From: Wyeomyia smithii
Lineage: Eukaryota > Arthropoda > Insecta > Diptera > Culicidae
Direction: 5' to 3'
Assembly (NCBI RefSeq): GCF_029784165.1
Contig: NC_073696.1
Span: 108,430,665-108,494,664, forward strand
Length of the DNA: 64,000 nucleotides
The translations under genes and the position numbers were made by a program. The stretch's first letter is position 1. Every line of letters begins with the position of its first letter. The notes below the pieces were generated by a model, which did no database searches, was not told where the DNA came from, and saw only the letters and a program-made list of their open reading frames with translations. Shown here piece after piece: positions 21,092-31,280 of the stretch.

Positions 21092-22640
21092 CCTGTTCCT
21101 GCCAGGTCATCCGACTCCTCACTGCTCAATAGCGCCTGGAAATGCTCCTTCCACCTGGCTGCAACCGTCGGTTTATCAGTAAGCAGGTTGCCGTCCTTGT
21201 CATTACACATGACCGGCACAGGGAAAATCCTGCTTCTGACTCTGTTGACAGTTCTATAGAATCTCCACACGTCGTTTTGAGCATAGCTGTCCTCTGCGCT
21301 GGCGAGCATCTGCTCCTCGTACTCGCGCTTCTTCCGACGGTGGGTTCTATTTTCGGCAGCTGTTGCCACCCTGTGCCTCTCTCTGTTCTGACGCGTAGCC
21401 GCAGTGAGCATGCAGCTCCTGGCACGGTTCTTCTCATCTGTCGCTCTCTGGCACTCGGCATCGAACCAGCCATTAGACTGTCTTCCACGCGTCGTACCTA
21501 CCACCTCTCTCGCAGTCGTTTCGATGGCGCCGTGGATACTGCTCCACAGCCCATTCATGTCTTCCACTCCTTCCTCCTGCTGTTCTGCGATCCGTTGATC
21601 CAGCTCTCTGGCGTATTCTGCTGCCACGCCATCAACTTTAAACCGCTGAATGTTGAAACGCGTCGTCCTCTCTGTGCGAGATTTCAGCACGTTCGACAAC
21701 CGTGCGCGGATCTTACAAACGACGAGATAATGGTCAGAGTCAATGTTTTGTCCCCGAAAAGACCTAACATCAGTAACATCCGAAAAGTGTCGACCGTCAA
21801 TCAGTACGTGATCGATCTGGAAGAAGGCTTCTCCATTTGGATGCCTCCAGGTGTGTTTCCGAATATTCAAACGTGGAAAATAGGAGCTACATATGGCCAT
21901 TCCTCTGGCCGCGGCAAAGTTTATTAGCCTCAGGCCGTTTTCATTGGTTGACGAGTGGAGGCTATGCCTTCCAATGACCGGACGGAAGAATTCCTCCCTC
22001 TCAACCTGTGCGTTTGCGTCCCCGATGACGACTTTAACGTCGTGTTTTGGGCACTCGTCATAGATTCGCTCAAGCTTATCATAGAACTCATCTTTGACTT
22101 CATCGGATTTGTCGTTTGTCGGTGCGTAGGTGTTGATTAAACTGTAATCCTCAACACGCATGTACGGTCATCTACGGCCCTCCACCGGATGACTCTTGTT
22201 TTCTGATTTCCCAGCACTACGAAACCGACGCTTTGCCGTTCCGCTGCTTTGCCGCCACTGTAGTAGATGTGGTACTTGAAAGAAGTGCGTGCAATAGGGT
22301 CTACTGCACGGAATTCCCTTTCTCCGGAATTTGGTCACCGAACCTTCTGAATCACTGCGATTTCGACTCCCTGCCGCTGTAGTTCTCGAGCAAGCAAGCC
22401 AGCCCGCGCCGGTTCATTGAGAGATCGGACGTTCCAAGTACCCAATTTCCAATCGTTTACCTTAATCTTTTTCCGTGTTCGTAGCCGTAGTCTTTGCCGA
22501 TTGATCCGTTCCGTATTTCTAAATTCGTTGTTCGTGGTTGATGAAAGGATTCGGTATGCTACCTTACCAGGGTCGCGATACCTACATCCTGCTGATTGGG
22601 CTGCCATCTTAGGTGTAGCTGGCGGGATACAGCATTTCAT
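21088..22640 (-). pseudogene. Copy B endonuclease domain and linker
   Basis: The N-terminal piece at 22335-22640 carries LGTWNVRSLNEPARAGLLAR and IAVIQKVR, where Lys replaces the usual catalytic-site Glu of IQEVR. After a frameshift, 21088-22161 continues with DYSLINTYAPTNDKSDEVKD, VVIGDANAQVEREEF, RGMAICSSYFPRLNIRKHTW, QIDHVLIDGRHFSDV and NIDSDHYLVV. These are APE-type endonuclease motifs in the right order. A charged linker follows (WFDAECQRATDEKN). The domain nicks target DNA for target-primed reverse transcription. The long second frame with few lesions makes this the best-preserved endonuclease in the window. Confidence 0.85.
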
Positions 22641-22915
22641 AATTCAGGTCAGACGCTGTTGTACGCCGCCCCTATGGGGACACAGCCGCGTACGACCCCC
22701 TTCCCAGTCAGCATACGACCATAGTTTCCACCGGGGTTGGTTACCCGATCTCCGCTAAGGTTACTCGTATTCCGGTATAATTGTGCTCGGAGAAAGAACA
22801 CCGACTGAAAGTCTCGGTCACATGCAAGTCATAGATATAATAGTACGTAGGTGATGTTCTCTACGTTCCAGGAGGCTAAGACTAAGCGAGGATTAGTCAC
22901 AAATATAGAGCCCTA

Positions 22916-23121
22916 TTACAGAAGACGAGGCGAGTAACTCACCTCGCCAGCAGTACTGGCAAGACGAACAAAATGTTGTATTAGGGAACGCAAGTGAAAC
23001 TTGGCTGGTGACAGCTCAGTGACAAACGAGCTAGTTCTACAAAAGCCAGTCGATTCGCCATCTACTAACAATACAAAAATTGGTTCGACGAGTAACTTGC
23101 CGCTCGCCTCGTCTTCTGCAA
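22916..23121. mobile_element. 206-bp Tc1/mariner-type MITE with TA duplication
   Basis: Left end TTACAGAAGACGAGGCGAG and the reverse complement of the right end TTGCAGAAGACGAGGCGAG agree at 18 of 19 bases. Each end abuts a TA (22914-22915 and 23122-23123). The interior has no coding capacity. Element ends plus TA fit a MITE mobilised by a Tc1/mariner transposase, although a longer foldback reading (CTATT extension) is possible. Confidence 0.72.
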
Positions 23122-23123
23122 TA

Positions 23124-26100
23124 GAGACCGTAGCTCTCACAAGGCAGTTGTGGCCAAGGTGTTAAAAACAGGAAACAAAAGTAGAAGGTGAGACGATATT
23201 GAACATTGAAGAATGAGCTTCCCAGTAGTTTAACAGGATAAAATACCGATTTGACAAGCGAGTGGTGACAGGTTTGAATCTTAGTAGAACCAAGCCATTC
23301 GCTGGCAACAGGACTTTAAATATGGGTTTATTCTCAGGCTCTTCCGCACAAAACTTCCCTCCAGATTTAATAACCACTGGTCGAAAGCTTCGATAATATC
23401 ATAGACTATAGCACGTTATACGCTGTTAGAGTGATAGCTTGCAGGAGGATATGATAAGGTCGATAAAGAAGGCAGTAGGTTACTAAGTCTGAAGTTGAGA
23501 AGACAAAAAGCACCATGACACGAAGCAGGTTACTTGTCAATAACTAACACTGCGGAATGGTAAAAAACAAAAATGATTCAACCAGCAAAAACGTCCGGAC
23601 AATGCCACAGAAGATCAAAAAAAAAACTACTAGTCGCAGTGGGGTCCATACAAAAAAAAATTCTGTTAGTAATTATTACATTATATCAGTTATATATTCG
23701 GTGTTATTTATTTAAGTGTAAAGATATATCGAAACTGATCCACACACAAGGAAATCGTTACTTAAATCAAACGTTTAAAACTCTAGTCACACAAATCACT
23801 CAAAAAAATTACTGTTGAATACTACTGCTTTGCCAACAGTACATTTCAAAACGATGTCTTGGAAAATTTCACAACTGTCAAAGTAAACCTATCCATGCGG
23901 CCACAAAACCCCTCTTGGAACATTGAGCTCAAGCTCACAGAAAGAGAATGGCACACATAACAGTTTGGAAAACTAACCAAATTTATTACTCCATCAGTGC
24001 GTACAAAACAAACAAATAACCACAAGTCCCATTTCTTTGTCGAGTGACACCAGTCCTGGTGGACACATAGACGAACCTCCAAGCCAAGTTGTCGGACGAA
24101 AAGTTACCACACATTAGCATGAGCAAACCCCATGCGGCAGCGAGTGAAAACCATGTTAATGCTAATTGTGCACCATTTTCCAACACCTTACAAATGGTCT
24201 CGAGCCGTGTTTAAAAGCATCCCTCACGGTGCGAAGCACTGCTGAACGGGCGCGATTGGCTTCTTGTTCTGCCTGGTTGTCATATTGTTTCCATTCGTGG
24301 ACTCATGTCGTGCTACACTAAGCTAACTGAAGCGGGATACCGCCGGGTCGACCGTCACCGGGGGCTACCTTGAAATTGAAGCTTCTGCTGCAAGCCTCTG
24401 ACATGGCACCGCGGGGAACAAGTTTCGGAGCAGAATAATAACTTCTGTTTTGGCATAGGAGTGTAAAAAACAACCACCGTCAGAACTGACAGGCAACCGC
24501 ACAGAGAACACCCTACATGGAGCCTGATGGTGAAACTTTCACAAAACGTCCCATGTTTATGGTTCTCGATTTTTGTTTTGTAAATTTTAATTAAAAATTT
24601 TACACCATTCCAGCTGAGCCGGACGCGCCGTTCGTCGTTGGTTTGCGAAGCTTCTGCCGGATGGAGCATATGCAAATTGGCAAAACCAATTCTCAGAGCC
24701 GCGACTGCGATACTCGTAGGTAAAGCTCGTAGAAGGGCCGGATAAATAAAAGTTTGCTGGTACATAGCGGTGTCACACGGTGCAATCAATTGCAATAGCG
24801 GATACAGTAACGAGGTAGTTTCCTCTCCGATACGTTTCGTAGGACCACGACGGCTAACGTGGTATCAGCCCTCGATGGGAATACTACATAGAGGGGATCA
24901 ATTGATAGTTATCGCTGACTGTTGGTTATGAGTTTTTAGAATTGAGGATAATACCAAACAATTGACATTTATGGATCAAAGCGCTTGATTGTGGGTATTG
25001 GAGAATGGTTTTCACCATCAGTTGAACCGCACAAACGAGCGAGACGAACTATTCGGAAACTGGTTGTTTTTCAGTTCCCACAGCACAGGCAGATCTACGT
25101 AGGCTTTTGGATCTAATGACAGGCTTTGTGGGTGGGCTACATCAGTTATAGCGTAACCAAAACAGCCTAGTTCTGGAAAACTTGCTATTAAAGGTTTCGC
25201 CTGAATTATGGTGACACTGTGCAAAGCAATGTAATCTCAATGGAATCACAAATTCACAACTGAAATGACAACATCCGATATTAGAAACGTGTTCTTATTG
25301 AAGTGAAAAAAATGCTGAGAATGAACCCTGAAAGGCTTCGGCAGGTTTTTCATAAGACTTCTGCAGAAAACCTACCGAAGAAATCCACTGCCGAAGACGT
25401 TCGATCATTGGCGTAGCGGGGGGGCGTAGTGGGTGGTCCGCCCTCTAGGGGGTGACACCCATGAGGAAAATTTTCATACGTGTCACCTTCAAGAAGTTGA
25501 CATCCGTAAGGTTATTTATCAATTAGGTAGAGGTCGTGGTTGAACTCTCGAAAAATATGCTCCTAAAATTATAATCCCGACCAATTTTTCAAAAATTGGT
25601 ATCAAACTATAGCAGCAAACTATAGCAGCATTATCAAGATCAGACTTATCAAACTATAGCAGCAAAGTTTTTTAACGAAAATATTTTATAACAATCACCG
25701 TTACCGTAAATGATGAATAACTCAAACTCCAGATTTGTTTAACAATATGCACACTTTATGTAGAACCCTTGCGGAAATAGAATGAAAATAACATTAAAAC
25801 TATCTGATTCACTTTGGCTCTTGGCTCCACATAGGACTGAATCATATAGCATGTGGATGCATCACGCACGTCATAAAATTCGAGTGCACTACTGAAAACC
25901 ACTCTCCATCGAAACAAATATTCAAGTACCAATATAAATTCATGAAACCCTTTGATGCGAGATGCGATTGATTGTCCATTGCAGTGGGTGGAAAAAGCCA
26001 GCTGGTCATACCCGGAGGGCAGCAGTTGCGGTCTGCCCAGTCAGTTCGAATTCGACCTACAATGAACGCCGCAATTTATTTGATTTCATATCTCTCTCCC

Positions 26101-26148
26101 CCTCGATTTCTCACCTGCTCGTTTCTCCATCCACTCTCGTCATTTCAG
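23124..26148. other. Last intron of the EGF-domain gene, right part
   Basis: No exon recognised. A GC-richer patch at 24190-24860 has only random-looking frames. At about 25413 the words GGCGTAGCGGGGGGG and GGTGACACCC resemble the end of a hAT-type repeat, but no partner end was found. CATTTCAG at 26141-26148 is the acceptor of the last exon. Confidence 0.55.
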
Positions 26149-26466
26149 GTAACCGCATGCCACTGCAAGGTGCATCAGAGCTATCGCCACTTTGCGACCA
26201 AACACCGCCAGCTGATACCGATCTTCGGCCGCAAAACGAAAGCGGCCTCCGCCAACCGGCACTGGCTCAGTGGCAAGGGACACGGCCAGCAGGCCCCGAT
26301 CGGTGGCCACAGCAATCTGAACTACAGTTATGCCCACCAACATCCGAACTCGTACAGTCTGCAGCCGGAACGAATAATCAATAAACCGCTACCGATGAAT
26401 CTGGAAAACGACATGTACTACACGGTGGACTTCGGTGAATCGCAAAATGCGCCCTTGATACAGTAA
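26149..26466 (+). CDS. EGF-domain membrane protein, last exon with the cytoplasmic tail
   Basis: After the acceptor CATTTCAG the exon opens in phase 0 with VTACHCKVHQSYRHF, completing the membrane helix begun at 13028. The two cysteines just inside the membrane are possible acylation sites. The basic stretch RHFATKHRQL follows, as expected for a stop-transfer tail. The remaining tail of about 100 residues is rich in His, Asn, Gln and Tyr (HSNLNYSYAHQHPNSYSLQP) and ends MYYTVDFGESQNAPLIQ at a TAA (26464-26466). The tyrosines in the last third could be phosphorylation or adaptor sites, but that is inference. There is no kinase or other catalytic domain. I do not recognise the gene. Confidence 0.88.
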   Translation, partial: VTACHCKVHQSYRHFATKHRQLIPIFGRKTKAASANRHWLSGKGHGQQAPIGGHSNLNYSYAHQHPNSYSLQPERIINKPLPMNLENDMYYTVDFGESQNAPLIQ

Positions 26467-26833
26467 AGCCGCCCTCGGCGCGCTGATAAACAGCAAAATC
26501 CGTTACCTATTCCCGCAATTTGACTATTGTTTTCGACTTGTAAGCATTCCGTTCGTTTGTTCAGGCGCTTACCTATTAGGATAATTATGAAACGTAAGTA
26601 TTTATCTGTGCTGTCTCTCTTAATAATATTAATCGCTGATATGTGTGTTTGGTTTGCATTACAAGTCAGTGAAAAATAGAAACTAAATTTCCTTTATTTT
26701 CTCTTCCTTCTATGATTTGTTTAAGAACCGCATAAATTTCGTTATCAGTGTAGAAGTAAACCGGGTAAATTCTGAAAATCATGCAAAATAACTCCACGCG
26801 AAGTAAAGAGCACCTGCGAATCAAGATGAAAGA

Positions 26834-26839
26834 AATAAA
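26834..26839 (+). other. Candidate polyadenylation signal AATAAA of the EGF-domain gene
   Basis: The first canonical AATAAA after the stop at 26466 lies about 370 bases downstream. An earlier variant signal cannot be excluded. Confidence 0.4.
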
Positions 26840-27379
26840 AATTGCACAAAGATCAGTAAAAAGTGGTGAAATTTTCTTACCGCTCTTAATGAACAAGGAA
26901 AATCTGAAACATTATAACATACCACGCAACAATCGATTCTAGGAACTGCGCAAACTGCCATAGCTCAAGTCTTCTATGGTTAATACTTCAATATAAAATA
27001 ATCAGGTGAAATGACTTTTTGCGAATTGTGAAAGTATCCATAACTTAACTCAATGAACGTGTAACTAGCACATCGAAGGAAACATCATCGACAAAAAATG
27101 ATAAACTTTACCACATTTTTTTCAAATATTAAGCCACACTAAAACCTCCTTTTAGATATTATTCACACCAGGGCCGGCGTCACATTATATTCCCGAATGG
27201 GTAATAAGGAATAGGGAAGGTTCATGGGTGACAAAGGCGTAGCCGGAGAGGGGAGGGGGGGCGGTTATGCGCGACCTACTGATACCTGAAAAATCGATAG
27301 TGCATCGTCAATTGGGTGCCAATAAAAGGTTTAAGAGAAGTTAGATATTCGAATTTCGTTCAGTAGTAATGTGTCCCAT

Positions 27380-28900
27380 GAGTTTCCTAGGAAAGGTAAT
27401 TATATAGGCTCATTAGCAAAAGCGATTCCACGCACTTATGAGTGGCTTGCCGAGAGTTTACCGAAATATTCCCCATGGTGGACGGAAACATGGTGTAGGC
27501 ATGTTTTTGAGTTCTTCCTTAGTTTTATTTATCAATTCCTCATCAATTTTCGCGTCAAAATTGTTGGAGTAGGTTTTACGCTCCTGGTTTGCCCAGAAAC
27601 TCTGGATGGGACGCAGCTGGGGAACGCTGGGTGAGCTGGTTAACCTCATTACCGCATCAATTTTCAGCCGCCTTATCTCCTCCAACGATTGCTTCGAGTA
27701 GTGGGCCGACACCAGATCCGGCTAGAGCACCACGTCTTCGCCCCTATAGTATTTTTGATGAACGACGCAACTTCCGGCAGGCACTTCGTACTACAAATTT
27801 CCCCGTTCACGGCCAGTACGGAGCTTCTTGCTGATTGACAGCCACAGCAGTACCTTCTTTGGAAACTTGGCGTGTGAAATGAGTTTCACCCCAGAGGTCA
27901 CTTCCTTCATGGGGAAAGTAAAATACGGAGTGCCCTGCCAGTCGTTGTTATCCAGGGTGAGATACTGCCGTGAGATAACAAAGTGACGTAAATACCATTA
28001 TTTCGAATATGGGGTTTTTATGCCAATTTGTTCGTTATTCGAAGACCCATCTTTGGCATCTTTCTTTTAGTTGTTACTTATTTGTACGTTGCATAAAATC
28101 AAGAAAACCAAGTGACGTAGGCACCATTTTCATACAAAAAAGACAAGTAACCCGTTCGTTTTTGGGCCGTATAAAAAACCGATCAAATGGATGTACGTCA
28201 CAATGTCATATCACGGCAGGATAGGTCTCGGTGTCGACCACCACCATCACGTCGCGATTCGCCGGAAAAATCGGCTGGACCATCTTATTCAGCAGCTGTC
28301 ATTGCCTGCAGGCTGGCTGCAGCTCCGAGACCAATGGACGGGACTGTCGCTTTCGTCAGGTAGGCTTTTCGACGATTAGCCGGTTGAATCGACCTTACGA
28401 TCAAGCATACGCAACGATGTAGCCACTTTCCCCTCGGTCTTCCTCTTCAGCATTTTTGGAGCTTCTTGTCGCTCAGGGCCGTCGGCCGTCTGAAACCGGT
28501 CTTTCTTTCGATGCTCTGATCGTAGCCCAACAGTGCCAAGATGTTGTAGATACCGGAACAAGCGTAACTGGCGTCCCTTTTCCGTCTGTTTTTACGGCGG
28601 AGTAACGTTCTTTGATCGCGTACACTTCTGAACGGAATAGCTTCATTGTTTTCGCCATTACGGTTAGAGTTCGAGTCAATTTTTTTCTGCTGACTCATGG
28701 GTTACTATGATTGACGCTGCATGGGTAGTTTCGTCAATGCGTGTCAAGGTAAACTCATGAAAAATCGCATTTTTTGAGCATTTTTTCAATACAAAAGTCA
28801 GGGCACAAAAACTTTTTGTTCTCGAAACAAGTCTCCATCCAAAGTTTGAGCTTAATCGAACTTCTGATAAGGTTTCACTTACAGTCGTGAAAATCTTACA
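27380..28900 (-). mobile_element. Tc1/mariner-type transposon, broken, carrying a MITE
   Basis: On the - strand a start region at about 28698-28640 (MSQQKK, then MAKTMKLFRSEVYAIKERY in another frame) leads to KMLKRKTEGKVATSLRMLDR, then VVVDTETY with a likely first catalytic Asp near 28240, a MITE insertion, then LTLDNNDWQGTPYFTFPMK. The end at 27458-27712 has HYSKQSLEEIRRLKID and VPQLRPIQSFWANQERKTYS, the C-terminal mark of mariner-like transposases. The part holding the second Asp is deleted. A second copy of this family is at 52090-52870. Exact termini were not resolved. Confidence 0.75.
27965..28219. mobile_element. 255-bp MITE with ~34-bp TIRs and 4-bp TSD (GATA)
   Basis: Ends are CTGCCGTGAGATAACAAAG on the left and, as reverse complement of the right, CTGCCGTGATATGACATTG. 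They agree at about 28 of 34 bases through a shared GTGACGTA block. GATA flanks both sides (27961-27964 and 28220-28223). Removing the MITE and one GATA restores the transposase frame across DTETY and LTLDNNDWQG, which fixes the borders. The block AAGTGACGTA of the left TIR recurs in direct orientation near 28109. There is no coding capacity. Confidence 0.87.
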
Positions 28901-29133
28901 TTTTTGACCAACCTAAAAATGCACAAGAGTAGTTCTTTAAGTTTCCGAAATCATTTTGCCTTTCTCCTAGAAAGGTATAGCAATCACTGGAAAAACCAAA
29001 GGTATAAAAGTGCTCCAAGGGTCGAATCTCGTATATCAATCGACTTAGTTTGACGAGCTGAGCATTTTCTGTATGTGTGTGTGTGTGTATGTGTGTGTGT
29101 GTATGTAACGCTCTCCCAATCTCACTCGATTTT

Positions 29134-30200
29134 CTCAGAGATGGCTGGACCGATATTCATGAAATCAATTGCAAATGAAAGGTCTAGTTGCCCCATAAGA
29201 CCCTATTGAATTTCATTGCAATCGGATTTTTAGTTTAGAGGTTCTGTTTAAAAATGTGAAAATCACGAAACATCATTATCTCAGAAACTACTCAACCGAT
29301 TTTAACAAAATTGGTTTTAAATGAACAAGCGACTTAAAAAACCCTTAACTTTTGAGCTTCATGAAGATTTACCCTGTGGTTCAGAAGTTATTCAAAGAAA
29401 CGTGTTCTGGAGTGTGTTTAATCTCACTCATGTTTCTCAGAGATGGATGAACCGATTTCCACAAAATCAGTGTCATTTGGAAGGTTCAATTACCCCATAA
29501 GACCCTAATGATTTTTTTTTTTAATCGGACTATTACTTTGCCTGTTATGTTTAAAAATGTGAAATCCAGCTATGAAAAGGAACATAATCCGAAGACTACT
29601 TAAACTCACTCACTTTTCTCAGAGATGGCTAAACCGATTTCCACGAAATTAGTGTCAAATGAAAGGTCTAGCTGCCTCATAACACTCTATTGAATTTCAA
29701 TGTAATCGGTCTGTTACTTTGTCTGTGATGGATCAAAATATGAAAATCACGAAACTTCATTATCTCAGATAGTACACAACCGATTTGAACAATATTGGTA
29801 TCAAATGAACGAGCTAGTTAAAGGTTAATTGATGAATTTTATAGTGATTAAACACGTAGTTCAAAAATTGTGAAAAGAAACATGTTCCGATGACTTTTCG
29901 AATTCACTCGTTTTCCCAAAAATGACTGGACTAAATTCAACAATCTTAGTGTGAAATGAAAAATTTGGCTTTCCTAGAGGTTCCCATTTTATTTGACTAT
30001 AATCGTATTTTTATTCCAACCGTTATGTATTGAATTATAAAAACAACGAAAGTCTATTATCTCAGAGATCACACGACTTATTTGAACATATCTAGTGTCA
30101 TTTGAACGGGTTGTCTCTCAAACTCACAAGTAAGAAATTTTAAAGCAATTTGATATATGGTTCAAAAGTTATGAAAAGAAACGAAATTCAAAGACTATTT
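29134..30200 (+). repeat. Degenerate tandem array with ~150-bp period
   Basis: The motif CTCAGA followed about 15 bases later by ACCGATTT (or a variant) recurs at about 29134, 29279, 29436, 29618, 29764, 29914 and 30061. Intervals are 145, 157, 182, 146, 150 and 147. Each unit also carries a TCAAATGAA-like word and a GTGAAA-like word. Odd and even units look more like each other than neighbours do, suggesting a two-unit ancestral repeat. Confidence 0.65.
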
Positions 30201-30381
30201 AAAACTGTAACTGCTTTGATCAAAACATATGGCCTCAACAAAATTTAAATTTGGTATTGTGCTATACGTACGTTCTCGGTATTGCTCGTGATTGAAGTGT
30301 ACGAAATTTAAAGTCATTTCTTTTATTTCGCTATTTCTTCAGCACGAATATTTTACTTCTAATTAATAATGTTTTTAACTT

Positions 30382-31280
30382 TTGAAGTAGAATACTTCTC
30401 TCAGGAAGTGCGGCTACACAGGGATGTGAAATGAAAATCTAAAACCGAAAAAAGTGAAAAATATGTCCAATTTCAAATGCTAATAAATCGTTTAGTATTC
30501 GATTGATTTCCTTCGTTCTAGCAGCAATAGATTGCAAAATCTTCTAAGATTCTTCCAAAATGAAGATAATTGTTATTTTATTATTCAAACTATTGTACTA
30601 TTGAAAATAGGTAAGCCTTGTCAAAACGGAAAATTAGACTTCTGCTTGGTCGTTATAAAATTGCTTCCCAAGCACGGTCGACATAATCATATACCTTGCA
30701 GTTTAAAATTTGCTATTTGGCCTATATAAGAGCCTTTTTCAGCCGAAGCCGCTCATAAAAGTTCTAGAAAGCGACAACAGTAGTCGTCCTCCTTTAGCAG
30801 CAGCACTAGCAGTGCAGTGGATACCAGCGATAGTGGATAGCGGCCACAGCTGTGGCATAGCAATGGATAGCGAGTTGCAGCGGATCTCAGCATCGATAGC
30901 AGCTAGGCCAGCTGATGCAGGGGCAGCGGATACCAATGGTAGCGTATAGCGGCCACAACTGTGGCATGGCTATGCATAGCGTAGTAGTTGCAGCGGGTAT
31001 ATCTGACCATGAAGCATTTATGCAATAGTTGAATGAAAGTTGCGATTGCAGCAATCGGCCTTTTTAAAGGCTACTAAATGTATTTGGAAGAGCATAATGA
31101 ATGGTTATTATTAAACTGCAACTGAGGTTTGATGCTGCTGCAAATGCACAGCAGTATGATGTTTATTACGATTTGTTGATACTGTGCTTAACAAGCGGTA
31201 TATACGAAACAAATCCGATTCAGAAATGACTGACACGCAAGCAGCCGGGTTATCTTTCTTGTAAAAGTATTCTACTTCAA
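30382..31280. mobile_element. 899-bp element with 16-bp perfect inverted termini
   Basis: TTGAAGTAGAATACTT at 30382-30397 is repeated exactly inverted at 31265-31280. The interior is unlike the surrounding repeat, has a TATA box and GC-rich tandem units, and contains no long coding frame. A clean TSD was not found (CTT left, CCTT right). It is inserted in the 3-kb repeat, since repeat-like sequence is found on both sides. Confidence 0.7.
30723..30730 (+). promoter_or_regulatory. TATA box of a candidate pol II promoter
   Basis: TATATAAG stands upstream of a GC-rich transcript-like region. About 100 bases on, two tandem units start with GGATACCA at 30819 and 30928 (109-bp period) and share GCGGCCACA and TGTGGCAT words. 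No coding frame with domain similarity follows, so any product would be a non-coding transcript of the 899-bp element. Confidence 0.4.

Larger units (their letters stand above)
19345..22775 (-). mobile_element. RTE-like family 1, copy B (longest copy, interrupted by a retroposon)
   Basis: This - strand copy spans endonuclease, RT, the C-terminal tail and a 3' end of short repeats (ACTTTACTTTACTTT on the + strand near 19350, AAAGTAAAGTAAAGT on the element strand). Microsatellite-like rather than poly(A) 3' ends fit the RTE clade. Compared with copies C and E it lacks roughly the first 110 bases and breaks at about 22775. The RT is split at 20261-20436 by a poly(A) retroposon with clear TSDs. 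It lies in the 13-kb intron of the EGF gene, in antisense orientation. Confidence 0.87.

Noticed and set aside
19300..22790. TTGTGCTC at 19309 and 22781 as the TSD of copy B
   Set aside because: It is only 8 bp and does not abut the element ends. About 30 unexplained bases would have to belong to the tail.
25405..25500. hAT-like end GGCGTAGCGGGGGGG with GGTGACACCC
   Set aside because: No inverse partner or TSD was found. It is a resemblance only.
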